DNA of 64,000 bases from Prorocentrum cordatum (taxonomy: Eukaryota; Sar; Dinophyceae; Prorocentrales; Prorocentraceae), in contig CAUYUJ010008047.1 in assembly GCA_963575745.1 (NCBI GenBank), positions 397,673 through 461,672 on the forward strand, in the 5' to 3' direction. The notes beneath the pieces are model-generated. The model was not told the origin of the DNA and did not search any database. It saw only the letters and a program-made list of their open reading frames with translations. The position numbers and the translations under genes are program-made. Position 1 is the stretch's first letter. Every line of letters starts with the position of its first letter. Below, one piece after another: positions 1-12,408 of this stretch.

Positions 1-448
1 TCCGATCCCGCCCGCCCGTAGTCAGACGCCACCACCAGTCCCAACAATGCAATCGGCGAGCCTGGAAAGTGGCGCCTATTCCGCGCAGGGTGCATTGCAA
101 GACGGCGATGCGTTCTCGAGCAACGCAGGTCGTGTGCAATCTCGTCAGGCCGCGCGCAGCCCAGAATGCAGCTCGCGGGTGCGTTGCCTATGCGCAGTCT
201 GTGCGTGGTCGTCCACGCTCCGCAGAGGGTCTTGGTAATACTCCATTGACGGGCAGGCTTGAGACTCGCGATGCAGGCCCGACAGAGACCCCACAGACCG
301 ACCACCGACCTCGGCCCCCCAGGAACCGGGACCTGCCACGCGAGAAGCCTTTTGCCCAACGTCTCAGGAAAAGAAACAGGAAAAACGGCAGCTCGAAGCG
401 CGCGCGCAAACATGCATTGTGGGCGCGGGCGACGGGCCTCCTGGATGG

Positions 449-3254
<2,806 letters not shown>

Positions 3255-3357
3255 CGTGGGTCACGAAAGACGTGCTCAGGAATACTGGCCTGCTGGTCAT
3301 GCCGAGCGCAGTCGCGAAGGTGAAGGGCGATCGGCGCGTGGTCGCTGAGCCTGGAGA

Positions 3358-3900
3358 CACCACCGACAAGCCAAGCTTAACAAGCTTGCCGCGTTCATGC
3401 GGAAGAGAGCGGTGATTCTACTTCAAGAATGCAGAGGAACGCTGGACAAGCTGACCGCTGCACTGGCGACATGCCCGTGCCCTTGCAAAATCTTCTTCAA
3501 GCCTCTCTCACAGAAGGCTGGTGGCACTGCGCCCCTCGTTCCAATGGACGTTAGAGTCCAAGATGACCCACATGTTCGATTGCACCATCAGATTTTAGCT
3601 CCTGGCACGGTTGCCCTCCTCACCATCACAAATGATAAGGACAACTTCGCCATGAATCTCATTAGCGTTCGCAACTTCGAGCTGGACAACCGAGCGCAGG
3701 ACAAGATTCGGGCATACTGGAGGGAACTTGTCGATTGGAACCTGCAAGGCCCCACTACGAGAGCATTTTTGGCGGCTGGTGACTTCAATATCAAGTCGGG
3801 CGCGACCCGCAGCTACGTGGACCCCATCACGGAGGGCTCACCCCTGGCTCTGTTCCGGGCTGCCGCTTCTGCCATAGTCAAAGTTTGTTACATCGCATGA
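3358..3900 (+). pseudogene. LINE apurinic-type endonuclease fragment, opposite strand to the adjacent RT
   Basis: Part of an endonuclease/exonuclease/phosphatase-fold domain, the nickase of non-LTR retrotransposons. Visible in order are KLNKLAAFMRKRAVILLQE, where LQE carries the metal-binding Glu, then GTVALLTITNDKDNF, then FAMNLISVRNFEL (matching the N-x-HNF region), and FLAAGDFNIKSG, where GDFN carries the catalytic Asp/Asn. The frame stops at 3900 before the terminal SDH-type histidine block, so the domain is truncated at its C-terminus. The upstream N-W motif is lost to a frameshift before 3358. It runs on the plus strand while the RT remnant next to it runs on the minus strand, so it is either an inverted 5' part of that element or a fragment of another copy. 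Confidence 0.7.
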
Positions 3901-4273
3901 GTTTGTTGTCGCCTTCGCTGCTGCTCTGCCTCCACCTTGTCTGCTCGGGATTGTAATTCGCGCGCGCTGCTGTCGCGCACCTCGAGATGTGACGGGCCCT
4001 GCCGGCTGGCTGCCAGGACCTCGCGCACCTGTGCGTTGGAGAACTGCTGCTGTTGAGCAACGAGGAGATCTGCCGCTGCCGTGGGTTTGCGCCGTCGCCG
4101 CCTTTGCTCCTTCCCAGCGCGGCCAGCCTTTGTTCCATTGGAGTCAGGTCGCCAAACAGAGGATGAGCATCAGCATCTCGTGGGGCCGACAATCGGCGCG
4201 CCGGCAGCTGGAAGCTCACCTTCAGGGAACGTAGGAAACATGTCCGAATCCTATGCAACTTGGCGATTAGCAC
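3893..4273 (-). pseudogene. Possible LINE ORF1 remnant (Gln/Arg-rich coiled coil)
   Basis: Minus-strand frames contain PMEQRLAALGRSKGGDG and, after one frame change, DLLVAQQQQFSNAQVREVL, then a charged ELQSRADKVEAEQQRRRQQ segment. The composition is helical and charged, as in the coiled-coil regions of LINE ORF1 proteins, and it lies upstream (in minus-strand order) of the RT remnant. No zinc finger or definite family motif is visible. The assignment is an inference from composition and position and could be wrong. Confidence 0.33.
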
Positions 4274-4487
4274 GTGGCGAGAGAAGAATGCGCCCAGATC
4301 CGCGATGTCGAACAGGTCCTCCGCTAGCTCCTGCGCGCAGTCGTTGGCCAGCCGCTGCAGCTATCCAGGGGCCCCGTTCAGCCAGAGCGTCTGGACGTGG
4401 AGCCGACGGTCCAGATGTGCGCGGTGGTGCTCGGTCTGCTTCACGATGTGTTTCATGTCCACGCTCGCGTTCTCTCTCGTCGCCCCT

Positions 4488-4514
4488 TATATATATATAT
4501 ATATATATATATAT
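4488..4514. repeat. (TA)n microsatellite
   Basis: About 13 uninterrupted TA units in otherwise GC-rich DNA. Confidence 0.95.
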
Positions 4515-4728
4515 CTGTCTCGTCGGCGGCGGTGTCGTCGTTGTCTGCGTGCGCGTGTAGATCCACTGCGGTCGCCTCCACTCCTGTTCTGGGAGCGGCT
4601 GTTGTCCTGCCGTCTACGATCGCGGGGGTGAGGATTAGATTTTCGAGCGCCGCTGGAGGAGGGCGAGCTGCTGCTGAGGCGGGCATTGGTCGCAGCGCGA
4701 CATGGCGACATGAACCCGACTGGCTACG

Positions 4729-4947
4729 GGAGGAGGAGGAAAAGGAGGAGGAAGGGGACGAGGAGGAGGAAAAAGAAGAAAAAGAGGAGGAGTAGGAGGA
4801 GGGGGAAGAGAAAAACGAGGAGGAGGAGGAGGACGACGACGACAAGGAGGACGACGAGGGCGAGGACGAGGACGAGGACAAAGAGGAGAAGGACGAGGAG
4901 GAGGAGGAGAGGACGAGGAGCAGGAGGAGGGGGAGGAGGAGGCGGGG
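4729..4947. repeat. Purine-rich (GGA/GAC/GAA)n tract
   Basis: About 220 bp of imperfect trinucleotide purine repeats on the plus strand. It opens long low-complexity frames on both strands, which I do not regard as genes. Confidence 0.9.
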
Positions 4948-5948
4948 GGATGAGGATTTTTTTTTGGGGTCGACCCATGATCAGCCACATGACTCCGCTG
5001 GCGTGGCGAGTGCCAGCGAGAAAAAGAGACAGGAGCGCAGCGGTGAAGGCACATCACTGCGCAGCAGCACGGCTCGGGCTGTCCACTATACAAGGACAGC
5101 AGACTGGGCGGCGAGGAAGAGCTATACAACCTGCAGCCGCCACCCGAGCAGGGTGCAACACGGGAGCCCACCGAAGGGGTCGTGATGCAGAGACCCAGAA
5201 AGCAACTACAGAGCAGAGTAGGCGACGGCGCCACACTCTACAGGCAGCAGCAAACGGATCCAGGAGCAGCAGACAGGAGGACCGATCGATCCACCCCGCA
5301 CTCCAGGAAAGACACGGACCCACTGCACAGGGTAGTGCGGACAGTGCACGGGAGCGTGCAGGTGAATCACGAACACGCCTCGAAAAAAGAACGAGAGAGG
5401 GCCCTCATCCAACAAGGGGCACTCTCCGCGCCGTGCGCGGGGCAGGGGAGCGACGGTGCGAGGGTCACTAACGGCGCAGCGCCGGGCAGTCCCCACTCGC
5501 ACCGCGCCCCCCGCCCGCACCCACCCACTATTCAGGTGCCTCGGGCTCGGGCGCCTGCTGAGCATCGCAGGCACCCCGAGCTCCGAGAAAACAAGCGGCT
5601 CGAGGGGCTCGCCCGCCTTGGGATGCAGGCCCCTTCGAGCCAGCTCGAGCATCGACGCGATGGAGGCCAAGACAGCCCGCTGCACTTAAGGGGCCCTTAA
5701 GTGCAGCGGATCTGCTCCTTAGGAAACAAGGTACAGGCAACAAGCGAGCCGCGGCAGCTGCTTGCAGCAAACTAATTGGCAGGGAAGATTTAACGTGTTA
5801 CAGTCAGCCCGTGGCCGACTAGCCTTGCCAGCCGTGCTGGCGAAAGTTCCTGACCAAATTTTTCAACAAGCATCCAGCGCAACATGGGGAGGAGGATAAA
5901 CGAGGACGCCGCCGCAAGCGTCCTCGCAAACGAAGTGCCTAAGACTGC
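4948..5948. other. Unassigned GC-rich stretch with one strong hairpin
   Basis: Several overlapping frames are open on both strands, but their compositions are Arg/Pro/Ser-rich and no domain is recognisable. The one clear structure is the inverted repeat at 5677-5709. The homologous block shared with the second half of the window starts at 5949. Confidence 0.5.
5677..5709. repeat. Perfect 14-bp inverted repeat with a 5-nt loop
   Basis: The left arm CCGCTGCACTTAAG (5677-5690) is followed by the loop GGGCC and the exactly complementary right arm CTTAAGTGCAGCGG (5696-5709). No U-tract follows and no gene clearly ends here, so I do not call it a terminator. Confidence 0.9.
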
Positions 5949-6069
5949 CCGCTGTGCCGCCGTCACCACAAGGAGCCTTCACCCCGTGGCCGCGCAGCAG
6001 CGAGCAAGGGCCGTGCAACAGCAGTGGCGTGAAAGTGAACCGCATCACACACCCTGAGCAAAGGCACAA

Positions 6070-9000
6070 TTAAACCTGACAAAACGTATTGACATCCACC
6101 CGCACTCCTGGTTTATTGTATGACGGGTGGAGGCCCTTTTGGAGACGACTCCAAGGATTACAATGCGAGGCCCGTTTCGAAGGCTCACACTTCTTACCTA
6201 GGCGATCAAGCCGGCCCCCCGACGTGTAATAACCACATTTGTGGCAAATGCAAACGAAACTACCATCCGTACAGTCTATGAGCACACATCTATGCCCTAG
6301 ATCACGAAGTACTGACGGGTGCACATGCAAAGCGAGCGAGCATGACCCACCAGGAGGTTCGACGCCAAACGTGCCACGACGACCACGCAAGCACGTAGCA
6401 CATTGCCAATACGAGCCTACCCAATGCCATTCATGTGAAGGTTTCGCAGGAGCCTGCTCTTTAGCAGGTGGCTTGATTCGCTCTAAATCTTTGCCCAAGT
6501 CTAATCTAGGCCACAAGGACATTAATCTGGCACCCAAACGTCCTACAGCTCGGGCCACGGCCACGGACGGGGCAGGATGCAAGGATGCCGCAACCTTGGC
6601 CGAGGTATCAGCCCACGCATTGCCTTGTCTTAAATAGCGATCCCTTTCGTCGACCGCTTCATCGACAGCAAGATGGGCTTTCACTTTGGATACCGTGACT
6701 TTGTGCATGTGCGGACGAGCAAACTGAGCCACGCCAGCAAACATATACCTGGCTGATATCTGCTCCATCCAGGGCATCCCGAAAAAAATCACAACATTTA
6801 AACAGTCCGAAAAAATGTCACACTGGCCTGTGCTCCACTGAATGGCGATAGACATGGCAAAAAACTCGGCTGCTTGTGGAGTCTGGGGGCATGGCCCCCA
6901 AACTGGTCCTCTGACTCTCACTAATTCAAGCCCAGTCTCCCTGTCAACCAAAGTGAAGGCCCAGCCAGCTCGGTTCAATTCTTTCACAACGTAACGCGAA
7001 CACGATCCATCCACGAACATGTCTCCAGCGAACACACTATGAAGGTCCCCAACCTCTCCTTGGGCCCACTCCACCTGAATACCACCTTTATCCAACGGAG
7101 CAGGAAAAACATCACCCGGGTGAGGAAACACCCCAAAGACAGCCAAGTTGTCGTCCACCTGGCTCGCCCACTTCTGGATCTTTATGGGCACAATCGAGTT
7201 CCTTAGTTCGACTACATCAGGACACTGGCATTCCCACAATCTATGGCGGAGCGTGTCAGGCGCCTCGCCACACAGCGGGCACAGCACGTTCTGCAGCTGG
7301 TAGCCTAGGTCTGCCGCACGCGTACGAGTGTACACCGCGTTGCAAAAAAGCGCCCTCAGACAGCCTTTTTCAAAGGCAGAATACTTCGTGCTCTGGAGAT
7401 AACTAAGGACCCCATCAGTGCAAACACGCCCAGACATGTTCAGACGAGCCCCCATGTCCCACTCGAGACCTCTCACAACAGCTTTGCGAAGCAGATTCTT
7501 AATCAAAGTAGGCGAGAACTCCGTCAATTTAACCTCCTCACCCTTGTCAGTTCTAAAAACAGCGAAGGAAGGCATGGACCAGGAAATCCGCTCACATGAT
7601 TTCCTCAACGCCGTGATCGGCCCCGAGACCGACCGCCACAAAGGGGAGTCTCCCGAGAAACCAACGTCCCAGGCCTCCCTGAGTTCGGGGAGCGAGAGAC
7701 AGTGGGGGTAGGTCCGATGGTGAGCAATCCATATTTCCTTCGACCATCTGACCATCGGAGCGACCGACGCATACCAACACGGCTCGCCATGCGAAAGAAG
7801 AAGAGCCGTCAGCGATCTTCCAGACGCTGATGGTTGCAAGACTGACGCCGCCTGGCGCCGCAATCTCAACAGCTCGTAGTCGCTCACACCATATATTTCG
7901 GATCCGAAAAGCTCCGAGGCCAAAGCTCCCGAGGCAAAAACGTTTTTGGTCACACGGGCCCCAACCAGAGGCCTCAAGCGGGCCAAACGGGAAACAAAAC
8001 CACGAGCTTTTTGTTCACGCTTCTTTTGCTTCGAGCTCCTACCAGCAACACGTCTAGGGCGTCCCACACAATCATCCACTCCTAGGTTCGCCGCTGAACT
8101 GACTAAGGGGCCAGCCAGGCCACCTAGTGCCTGAGCGAGATCACGCCCAAGCGCCTTAGAAGAAGCGATCAAGGATCTCTTTCCCACATCTTGACTCACC
8201 TTAGCTCCGATCCCCTCCTCCAGAATAGAAACCAAGGCTCTGACCACCGGTGGCAGATGCTCCACAATGTATCGCCGCGACCCCGTAGCACTGAGGCCAG
8301 AGTCGTCGATATACAACTTAAAATGCACCTGTGGCGGAATGCACAGCATGTCGAGGGAAGCAATCGAGTACACTCTGATCAACGTGGTGGCAAACGTACA
8401 CCCCGCGATGATTCCCCCCAAGGCCCAGAAGGGCCCATCCACAAACCCGTTCAACACAAAAAACCGAGCCTGAAGATACATCGCAATCGCGAGCCGAGCG
8501 ATCGCGAGGGGGAAATTCACCTGCTTGCAACGCCACAGGAGCAACTTGAGATCAATAGTCTCATAATATTTGTAAAGATCGAGCAGGACCGTTGCGGCTT
8601 CATCCTTGCTCAAAGTCGAGGTCTCCGCACGAACCGCCTGTCTCCACACCACGTCCTGGGCCCCCTCGAAGGGCCCAGCCGCGAAAAAACTCCGAGCGTT
8701 TTTGAACTCCCACTCCTGGGCCAGGGGCCTCCGCACCTTACCGTAAGCACGGTAAATCGCACAAAAATTCCCAATCGGGCGAAAACCAGAAGCTGGTTTC
8801 GGGATCAACGTAAGGAGAGTGATGGCCACCTGTCTCGGTATCAGCGCCGTGAGCTCCATCACGGCAAACAGACCACACAGAATTCTGAGCAGCTCATCAC
8901 TCAAGAAAGAGAAATGCCGCATGTGAAATCCGTCGACGCTGACAGAAGTGTTGATTTTGAAACGCCTGGAAAACTCACGTATCGCCTCCACAGGAACCTC

Positions 9001-10929
9001 AGGAAGTTCAGGGGCAAGCTCACCGACATGGAACCAGGGACCCCCACCAGCATCCCCCCAGAGGTCGGAAAAACGTTTGGACTCAGCTTGGAGCAACGAC
9101 AAGGGGTCCGCCACCACCACTCCGTCCAAGGACAGGGTGGTGGTGGGGACCCATGGCGTCGCTCCTTTGGAAACGGTGTGGACCCTTCGGGCTCCCCGAT
9201 TCACCTTAAACAGTAACCACTCCTTGAACTCTTTCCTGGCAAGCTTCCTAGAGGCAGCCTCAATATTCACAAGCATGTCACGGCACATCTCATGCAAGTG
9301 ATGGAAAAAATCAAGCATTGGGCCGTCTGCTGGCTCGTACATCGGGAGCTCGCGGACGAACTCCTCCAGCGAAGACCTAAAATTCTCCATCTGGCCTAGA
9401 TCAGCGGCGCACTGAGCTGGTGGCTGCTCCAGGCGCTCGAGCACCCGTCCGATGCCAGACTGGTCTCCCACGGTCCAGTAGCACTCGAACTCACTAAAGA
9501 GATTGGTCAGCCACCTAGCAGCAAACAGTGTGCCATCGCCTTTGCCAGAGTCCTTGGACAGCACTGGGCGCCAGCACATTTGGGGAGGCTTACCACGAGA
9601 ACCCCAAACAGGAAGGACCTTACCCGTGGCAGCGGAGACCTCACGCTCGGCAGCATTCGCCCAGTGTTTATAGACCAAGTCAACCGAGTCCTGAACTCGT
9701 TCGAAATCCCCCACCGTCGCCGCTCTACGAGACGAGTCCAGCACATCATGCAGCCACGTCGGAGGCTCACAAGCGGCGACGAGGCACACAGGCGGGAGAG
9801 GCGACGTGGGCAGCGGAGGGGGTTTCCGAAAAGACAAAGCCTGCAACCGCCCGAACTGCGGATGCATGCTAATCCTGACTGGGACATGCGTACAGAGGTT
9901 GGTGTCACGGATGGCCTGCACACTGCTGACCGTCTTGGCCAAGTCAGAGGAGGCAATAAAGAAATCGTACTGCTTAAGACCCGCAACAGATTTCATCGTG
10001 TGACCCTCAGGCACCAGGAACTGGATGCTTTTCTGGTCCCCCAGGCCCCCAGTCAGGAGCTTCTCAGGCTCCATGTTAAAATCCGCGCCCAGGAAAAAAG
10101 GGAAACCGAGGCCCTCCCCCAGGGACAAACACGAACACAAGATATCGATGTTTGAATCCGAGAGGTCCTGGCAGTCATGGAAGTAGGCGGCCATCACCAA
10201 AAACGTGGGCTGCCCAGGCACCTCGACGATGCCTGCCAGAGCCCTCGACGGTATAATGATAGCTCCAGAGTCAGGAGCCCGCAGACCAAGCCCATCACGA
10301 ACAAAGAGAGCGACTCCCGATGACGGGCCTTGACCATCACCAGGCACAGCAGCACTCCATAAACTTTTCCACCCGTGGCGTCTAGCCCAGGAAGAACCAG
10401 GATCGATTTGGTTAGCCAACTGCTTATGCTCCTGCATGATCACGATATCAGCACTAGTCTTCAGCAACCAGAGCTGGCCAGGCCCCCACCCTGAGACATT
10501 GCAGGTTTCAACTGAGGGCGAAAAAGATTCAACAGGAAAAGCATTGGCCTCCATGGGCCTGATCAACTGCACATCGGACCTGGGCGGAACACCAGGCAAA
10601 AGCGGGCCCCTAAGGGTCATAGGTTTCGACGGCCGAGCAGAAACACCATTCGCCAGCAGGGCCCCCTTGGCCCTGGCTAACGCATGCTGAACCGCCCGAA
10701 CGAGAGGGCCACTGTGGGCCCACAAAAAATTAGTATTAGAGACCGCATGTGACTCAGAGGTGCCCTGGGAGATCCACTCAGGGCTGGCCAACACACAGGC
10801 TGCTGTGGGGGAGGTACCCCCTCCGTTGGAAGAAGTCAAAAAATTCTGATCTCGCTGGCTCCCCCCCTCAGGCGCTGTCACCTTTGGGGGGGTCTGATTG
10901 TAAAATCTTGGCTGCACGCGCCTTGGCAT
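6070..10929 (-). CDS. LINE ORF2 polyprotein: endonuclease, reverse transcriptase, zinc knuckle, RNase H
   Basis: Nicks target DNA and reverse-transcribes element RNA (target-primed reverse transcription, known for the family). Taking the ATG at 10929 gives about 1619 aa. Domains, with approximate residues: endonuclease 140-355 (NVSGWG, VIMQEHKQ, FFLGADFNMEPE, YDFFIAS, THVPVRI); RT 690-900 (GFRPIGNFCAIYRAYGKV, motif A LLDLYKYYETID, motif B position GGIIAGCTF, catalytic YIDD near 8300); zinc knuckle CPLCGEAPDTLRHRLWEC near 7250; RNase H with all four acids (FVDGS, QAAEFFAM, IFSDCLN, GNAWAD) near 7020-6620; a C-terminal Cys-rich tail (CATC, CICHKCGYY). Motif B lacks the usual SQG. The same frame is open upstream to 12240, but there it reads ORF1 out of register and is Arg/Ser-rich, so I exclude it. 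The start is uncertain: the ATG at 10929 or a +1 frameshift from ORF1. Confidence 0.9.
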   Translation of the reverse strand: MPRRVQPRFYNQTPPKVTAPEGGSQRDQNFLTSSNGGGTSPTAACVLASPEWISQGTSESHAVSNTNFLWAHSGPLVRAVQHALARAKGALLANGVSARPSKPMTLRGPLLPGVPPRSDVQLIRPMEANAFPVESFSPSVETCNVSGWGPGQLWLLKTSADIVIMQEHKQLANQIDPGSSWARRHGWKSLWSAAVPGDGQGPSSGVALFVRDGLGLRAPDSGAIIIPSRALAGIVEVPGQPTFLVMAAYFHDCQDLSDSNIDILCSCLSLGEGLGFPFFLGADFNMEPEKLLTGGLGDQKSIQFLVPEGHTMKSVAGLKQYDFFIASSDLAKTVSSVQAIRDTNLCTHVPVRISMHPQFGRLQALSFRKPPPLPTSPLPPVCLVAACEPPTWLHDVLDSSRRAATVGDFERVQDSVDLVYKHWANAAEREVSAATGKVLPVWGSRGKPPQMCWRPVLSKDSGKGDGTLFAARWLTNLFSEFECYWTVGDQSGIGRVLERLEQPPAQCAADLGQMENFRSSLEEFVRELPMYEPADGPMLDFFHHLHEMCRDMLVNIEAASRKLARKEFKEWLLFKVNRGARRVHTVSKGATPWVPTTTLSLDGVVVADPLSLLQAESKRFSDLWGDAGGGPWFHVGELAPELPEVPVEAIREFSRRFKINTSVSVDGFHMRHFSFLSDELLRILCGLFAVMELTALIPRQVAITLLTLIPKPASGFRPIGNFCAIYRAYGKVRRPLAQEWEFKNARSFFAAGPFEGAQDVVWRQAVRAETSTLSKDEAATVLLDLYKYYETIDLKLLLWRCKQVNFPLAIARLAIAMYLQARFFVLNGFVDGPFWALGGIIAGCTFATTLIRVYSIASLDMLCIPPQVHFKLYIDDSGLSATGSRRYIVEHLPPVVRALVSILEEGIGAKVSQDVGKRSLIASSKALGRDLAQALGGLAGPLVSSAANLGVDDCVGRPRRVAGRSSKQKKREQKARGFVSRLARLRPLVGARVTKNVFASGALASELFGSEIYGVSDYELLRLRRQAASVLQPSASGRSLTALLLSHGEPCWYASVAPMVRWSKEIWIAHHRTYPHCLSLPELREAWDVGFSGDSPLWRSVSGPITALRKSCERISWSMPSFAVFRTDKGEEVKLTEFSPTLIKNLLRKAVVRGLEWDMGARLNMSGRVCTDGVLSYLQSTKYSAFEKGCLRALFCNAVYTRTRAADLGYQLQNVLCPLCGEAPDTLRHRLWECQCPDVVELRNSIVPIKIQKWASQVDDNLAVFGVFPHPGDVFPAPLDKGGIQVEWAQGEVGDLHSVFAGDMFVDGSCSRYVVKELNRAGWAFTLVDRETGLELVRVRGPVWGPCPQTPQAAEFFAMSIAIQWSTGQCDIFSDCLNVVIFFGMPWMEQISARYMFAGVAQFARPHMHKVTVSKVKAHLAVDEAVDERDRYLRQGNAWADTSAKVAASLHPAPSVAVARAVGRLGARLMSLWPRLDLGKDLERIKPPAKEQAPAKPSHEWHWVGSYWQCATCLRGRRGTFGVEPPGGSCSLALHVHPSVLRDLGHRCVLIDCTDGSFVCICHKCGYYTSGGRLDRLGKKCEPSKRASHCNPWSRLQKGLHPSYNKPGVRVDVNTFCQV

Positions 10930-12133
10930 CAGAACTCGCCGATGGCGCGCCCGTACCGCTTGATGGAGCCGCCGTGGGGGAAGTCGACTCTTGACCAGCC
11001 TCCGGAGCTTCACCACCAGGAGCCTGCGCAGTGGCTGAATGACCCACATGCGGACCATCATCTTCAGCTCCTGCAGCGGCACCTGGTACAAGAACCTTCC
11101 GCTTCTTGCCAGCCAAGCGTGACTTCTGCTCCTCCATCTCTTTACGAACGCGTTCAGCATGAGCCTGCGCGGCACCAAATAGTTTCTTCGCCTGCTTCTG
11201 TATCTCGTCGTTGAGTGTCTTGAGCCGAGCCGCAGCCTCGTTTCTGTCCTCCTCGTTGAGGTCGTAGTCTGCTTCCCACTCCAAAAGGCTGGACATGTCA
11301 ATGGGTAGCGGTTGTCCACCAAGCAGGTCAGAGATGGAGATCTTGACCTCCTGCTTGACAGAGCCCTCGGGGTTCCGAGGCCGATCATCCACCGACTGGT
11401 GCAACTGCTCCACCAGCTCCTTGTGTAGCTTCTCCGAGGCCTCCAACTGCGAAGTAATTGACTCCACATTGGCGCGGGCCTGGACCAGCTCGTTGGAGAT
11501 GCGCTCGAAGGACTCCACCGCTTTGGACAGTCGGGCCTCCAAGCTCCGCATGCTGTGGTACGCCTGGTTGACCTTCTGCTGCAAGGGGGGCTCAACCTTC
11601 TTGGCTGCGGCCATCTCGTCGAGCTTGTGTTGATAACGCTTTGCTGATTCTTCGTCACCCTGGGCTCGCAACAACTGTACCAGTGATGCAATCCGAGTGT
11701 TCTCGTCGGGGGGTAGCTGGGCTCCTCCTGCGCCTGGAACTTGCGGGCCAGGATGAAGAGGAGCAGCACCACCGGGAGACAGCATCGGATTAGCAACCCA
11801 TGTCCCTGGGGGCGGCGGCCCCTGTGCCCACACTCCGCGAGGAGCGGCGGGTTGTTGGAACGATGGTGACGAACGCCAAGCCCAGCAGTGTTTGCACTGC
11901 TGCCAAGCCTGCTTGTTCTTCTTGCAGCCGCAACTCGGACAAGTCCACCTCGATGAAGGTGCATCGCCGTGCTGGGCGCCACCCTTTCCACCGAACGTAG
12001 TACCTGTCTTGCCTCCTTTGCCGAATCCTTTGCCTTTGTTGAAGGACTGGGCATACTGCTGCTGCTGCGCCTCCAGCTGCCAAGGCGGGATCGGCCCTCC
12101 CCAGTTCGCCGCTGCTGGGGAAGGCACAGCCAT
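10868..12133 (-). CDS. LINE ORF1 protein: RanBP2-like zinc finger plus coiled coil
   Basis: Probable RNA-binding chaperone or packaging protein of the LINE, 421 aa. The N-terminus (MAVPSPAAANWGGPIPPWQL) leads into a Gly/Lys-rich stretch at 31-52. A zinc finger at 63-83 has the spacing W-x-C-x2-C-x4-N-x6-C-x2-C, close to the RanBP2 type (WTCPSC, N, CKHC). A Pro-rich linker follows, then helical, charged segments at about 140-255 and 285-355 likely to form coiled coils, and a basic KKRK patch near 350. The frame stays open to 12922, but that extension crosses the SL and a microsatellite. The ATG at 12133, 128 bp after the SL, is therefore the natural start. ORF2 begins in another frame before the ORF1 stop (TGA at 10870-10868). 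Confidence 0.82.
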   Translation of the reverse strand: MAVPSPAAANWGGPIPPWQLEAQQQQYAQSFNKGKGFGKGGKTGTTFGGKGGAQHGDAPSSRWTCPSCGCKKNKQAWQQCKHCWAWRSSPSFQQPAAPRGVWAQGPPPPGTWVANPMLSPGGAAPLHPGPQVPGAGGAQLPPDENTRIASLVQLLRAQGDEESAKRYQHKLDEMAAAKKVEPPLQQKVNQAYHSMRSLEARLSKAVESFERISNELVQARANVESITSQLEASEKLHKELVEQLHQSVDDRPRNPEGSVKQEVKISISDLLGGQPLPIDMSSLLEWEADYDLNEEDRNEAAARLKTLNDEIQKQAKKLFGAAQAHAERVRKEMEEQKSRLAGKKRKVLVPGAAAGAEDDGPHVGHSATAQAPGGEAPEAGQESTSPTAAPSSGTGAPSASSDAKARAAKILQSDPPKGDSA

Positions 12134-12261
12134 CGCACACACAACTGGATGGGTATCGTGGTAGGAAGCGCGGGACTCCGCCCGCAGAAACGAAAAAGGC
12201 TCGCAGGAACGCGGGCCCTTCTGAAGAACTGTTCCTGCAACGCTACTCGAGCGCAGAAGGG

Positions 12262-12283
12262 CTTGAGCCAAAATGGCTACGGA
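12262..12283 (-). other. Dinoflagellate spliced-leader sequence at the LINE 5' end
   Basis: The minus strand reads T followed by CCGTAGCCATTTTGGCTC and AAG, all 22 nt of the DinoSL consensus (D-CCGUAGCCAUUUUGGCUCAAG). SL is normally added to mRNA 5' ends by trans-splicing and encoded in separate SL RNA genes. Here no SL-RNA donor site (GT directly after the AAG) follows, so this is a relict copied from mRNA rather than an SL RNA gene. Confidence 0.93.
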
Positions 12284-12295
12284 AGGCGGGGGGAT

Positions 12296-12408
12296 GAGGA
12301 GAAGCAGGGGGAAGAGGAGGAGGAGGAGGAGGAGGAGGAGGAAGAGGAGGAGGGGGGAGGAGGAGGAGGAGGAGGAACAGGAAGAGGGCGAGGAAGAGGA
12401 GGAGGACG
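12296..12408. repeat. Purine (GGA/GAA)n tract abutting the LINE 5' end, copy 1
   Basis: Imperfect GGA repeats starting about 12 bp outside the SL. A purine microsatellite at a LINE or retrogene 5' junction recurs at 50980 (pyrimidine on the plus strand), which suggests such tracts are common insertion sites or are generated at the junction. Confidence 0.9.

Larger units (their letters stand above)
6070..12283 (-). mobile_element. Non-LTR (LINE-type) retrotransposon, copy 1, apparently near full length
   Basis: Minus-strand order: DinoSL sequence (12283-12262), a 128-bp leader, ORF1 (12133-10868), then ORF2 (10929-6070) in the +1 frame relative to ORF1. Both frames are uninterrupted. The 5' boundary is set at the SL, because the adjacent sequence is a purine microsatellite. 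The 3' boundary is uncertain: no poly-A or other tail is evident below 6070, and the block shared with copy 2 continues to 5949. Target-site duplications could not be identified. Confidence 0.8.

Noticed and set aside
10930-12240. N-terminal extension of ORF2 to 12240
   Set aside because: The added 437 residues are an out-of-register reading of ORF1, Arg/Ser-rich and without domains.
12262-12283. SL RNA gene
   Set aside because: No GT donor after the SL and no downstream SL-RNA-like structure; it lies in the leader of a coding element.
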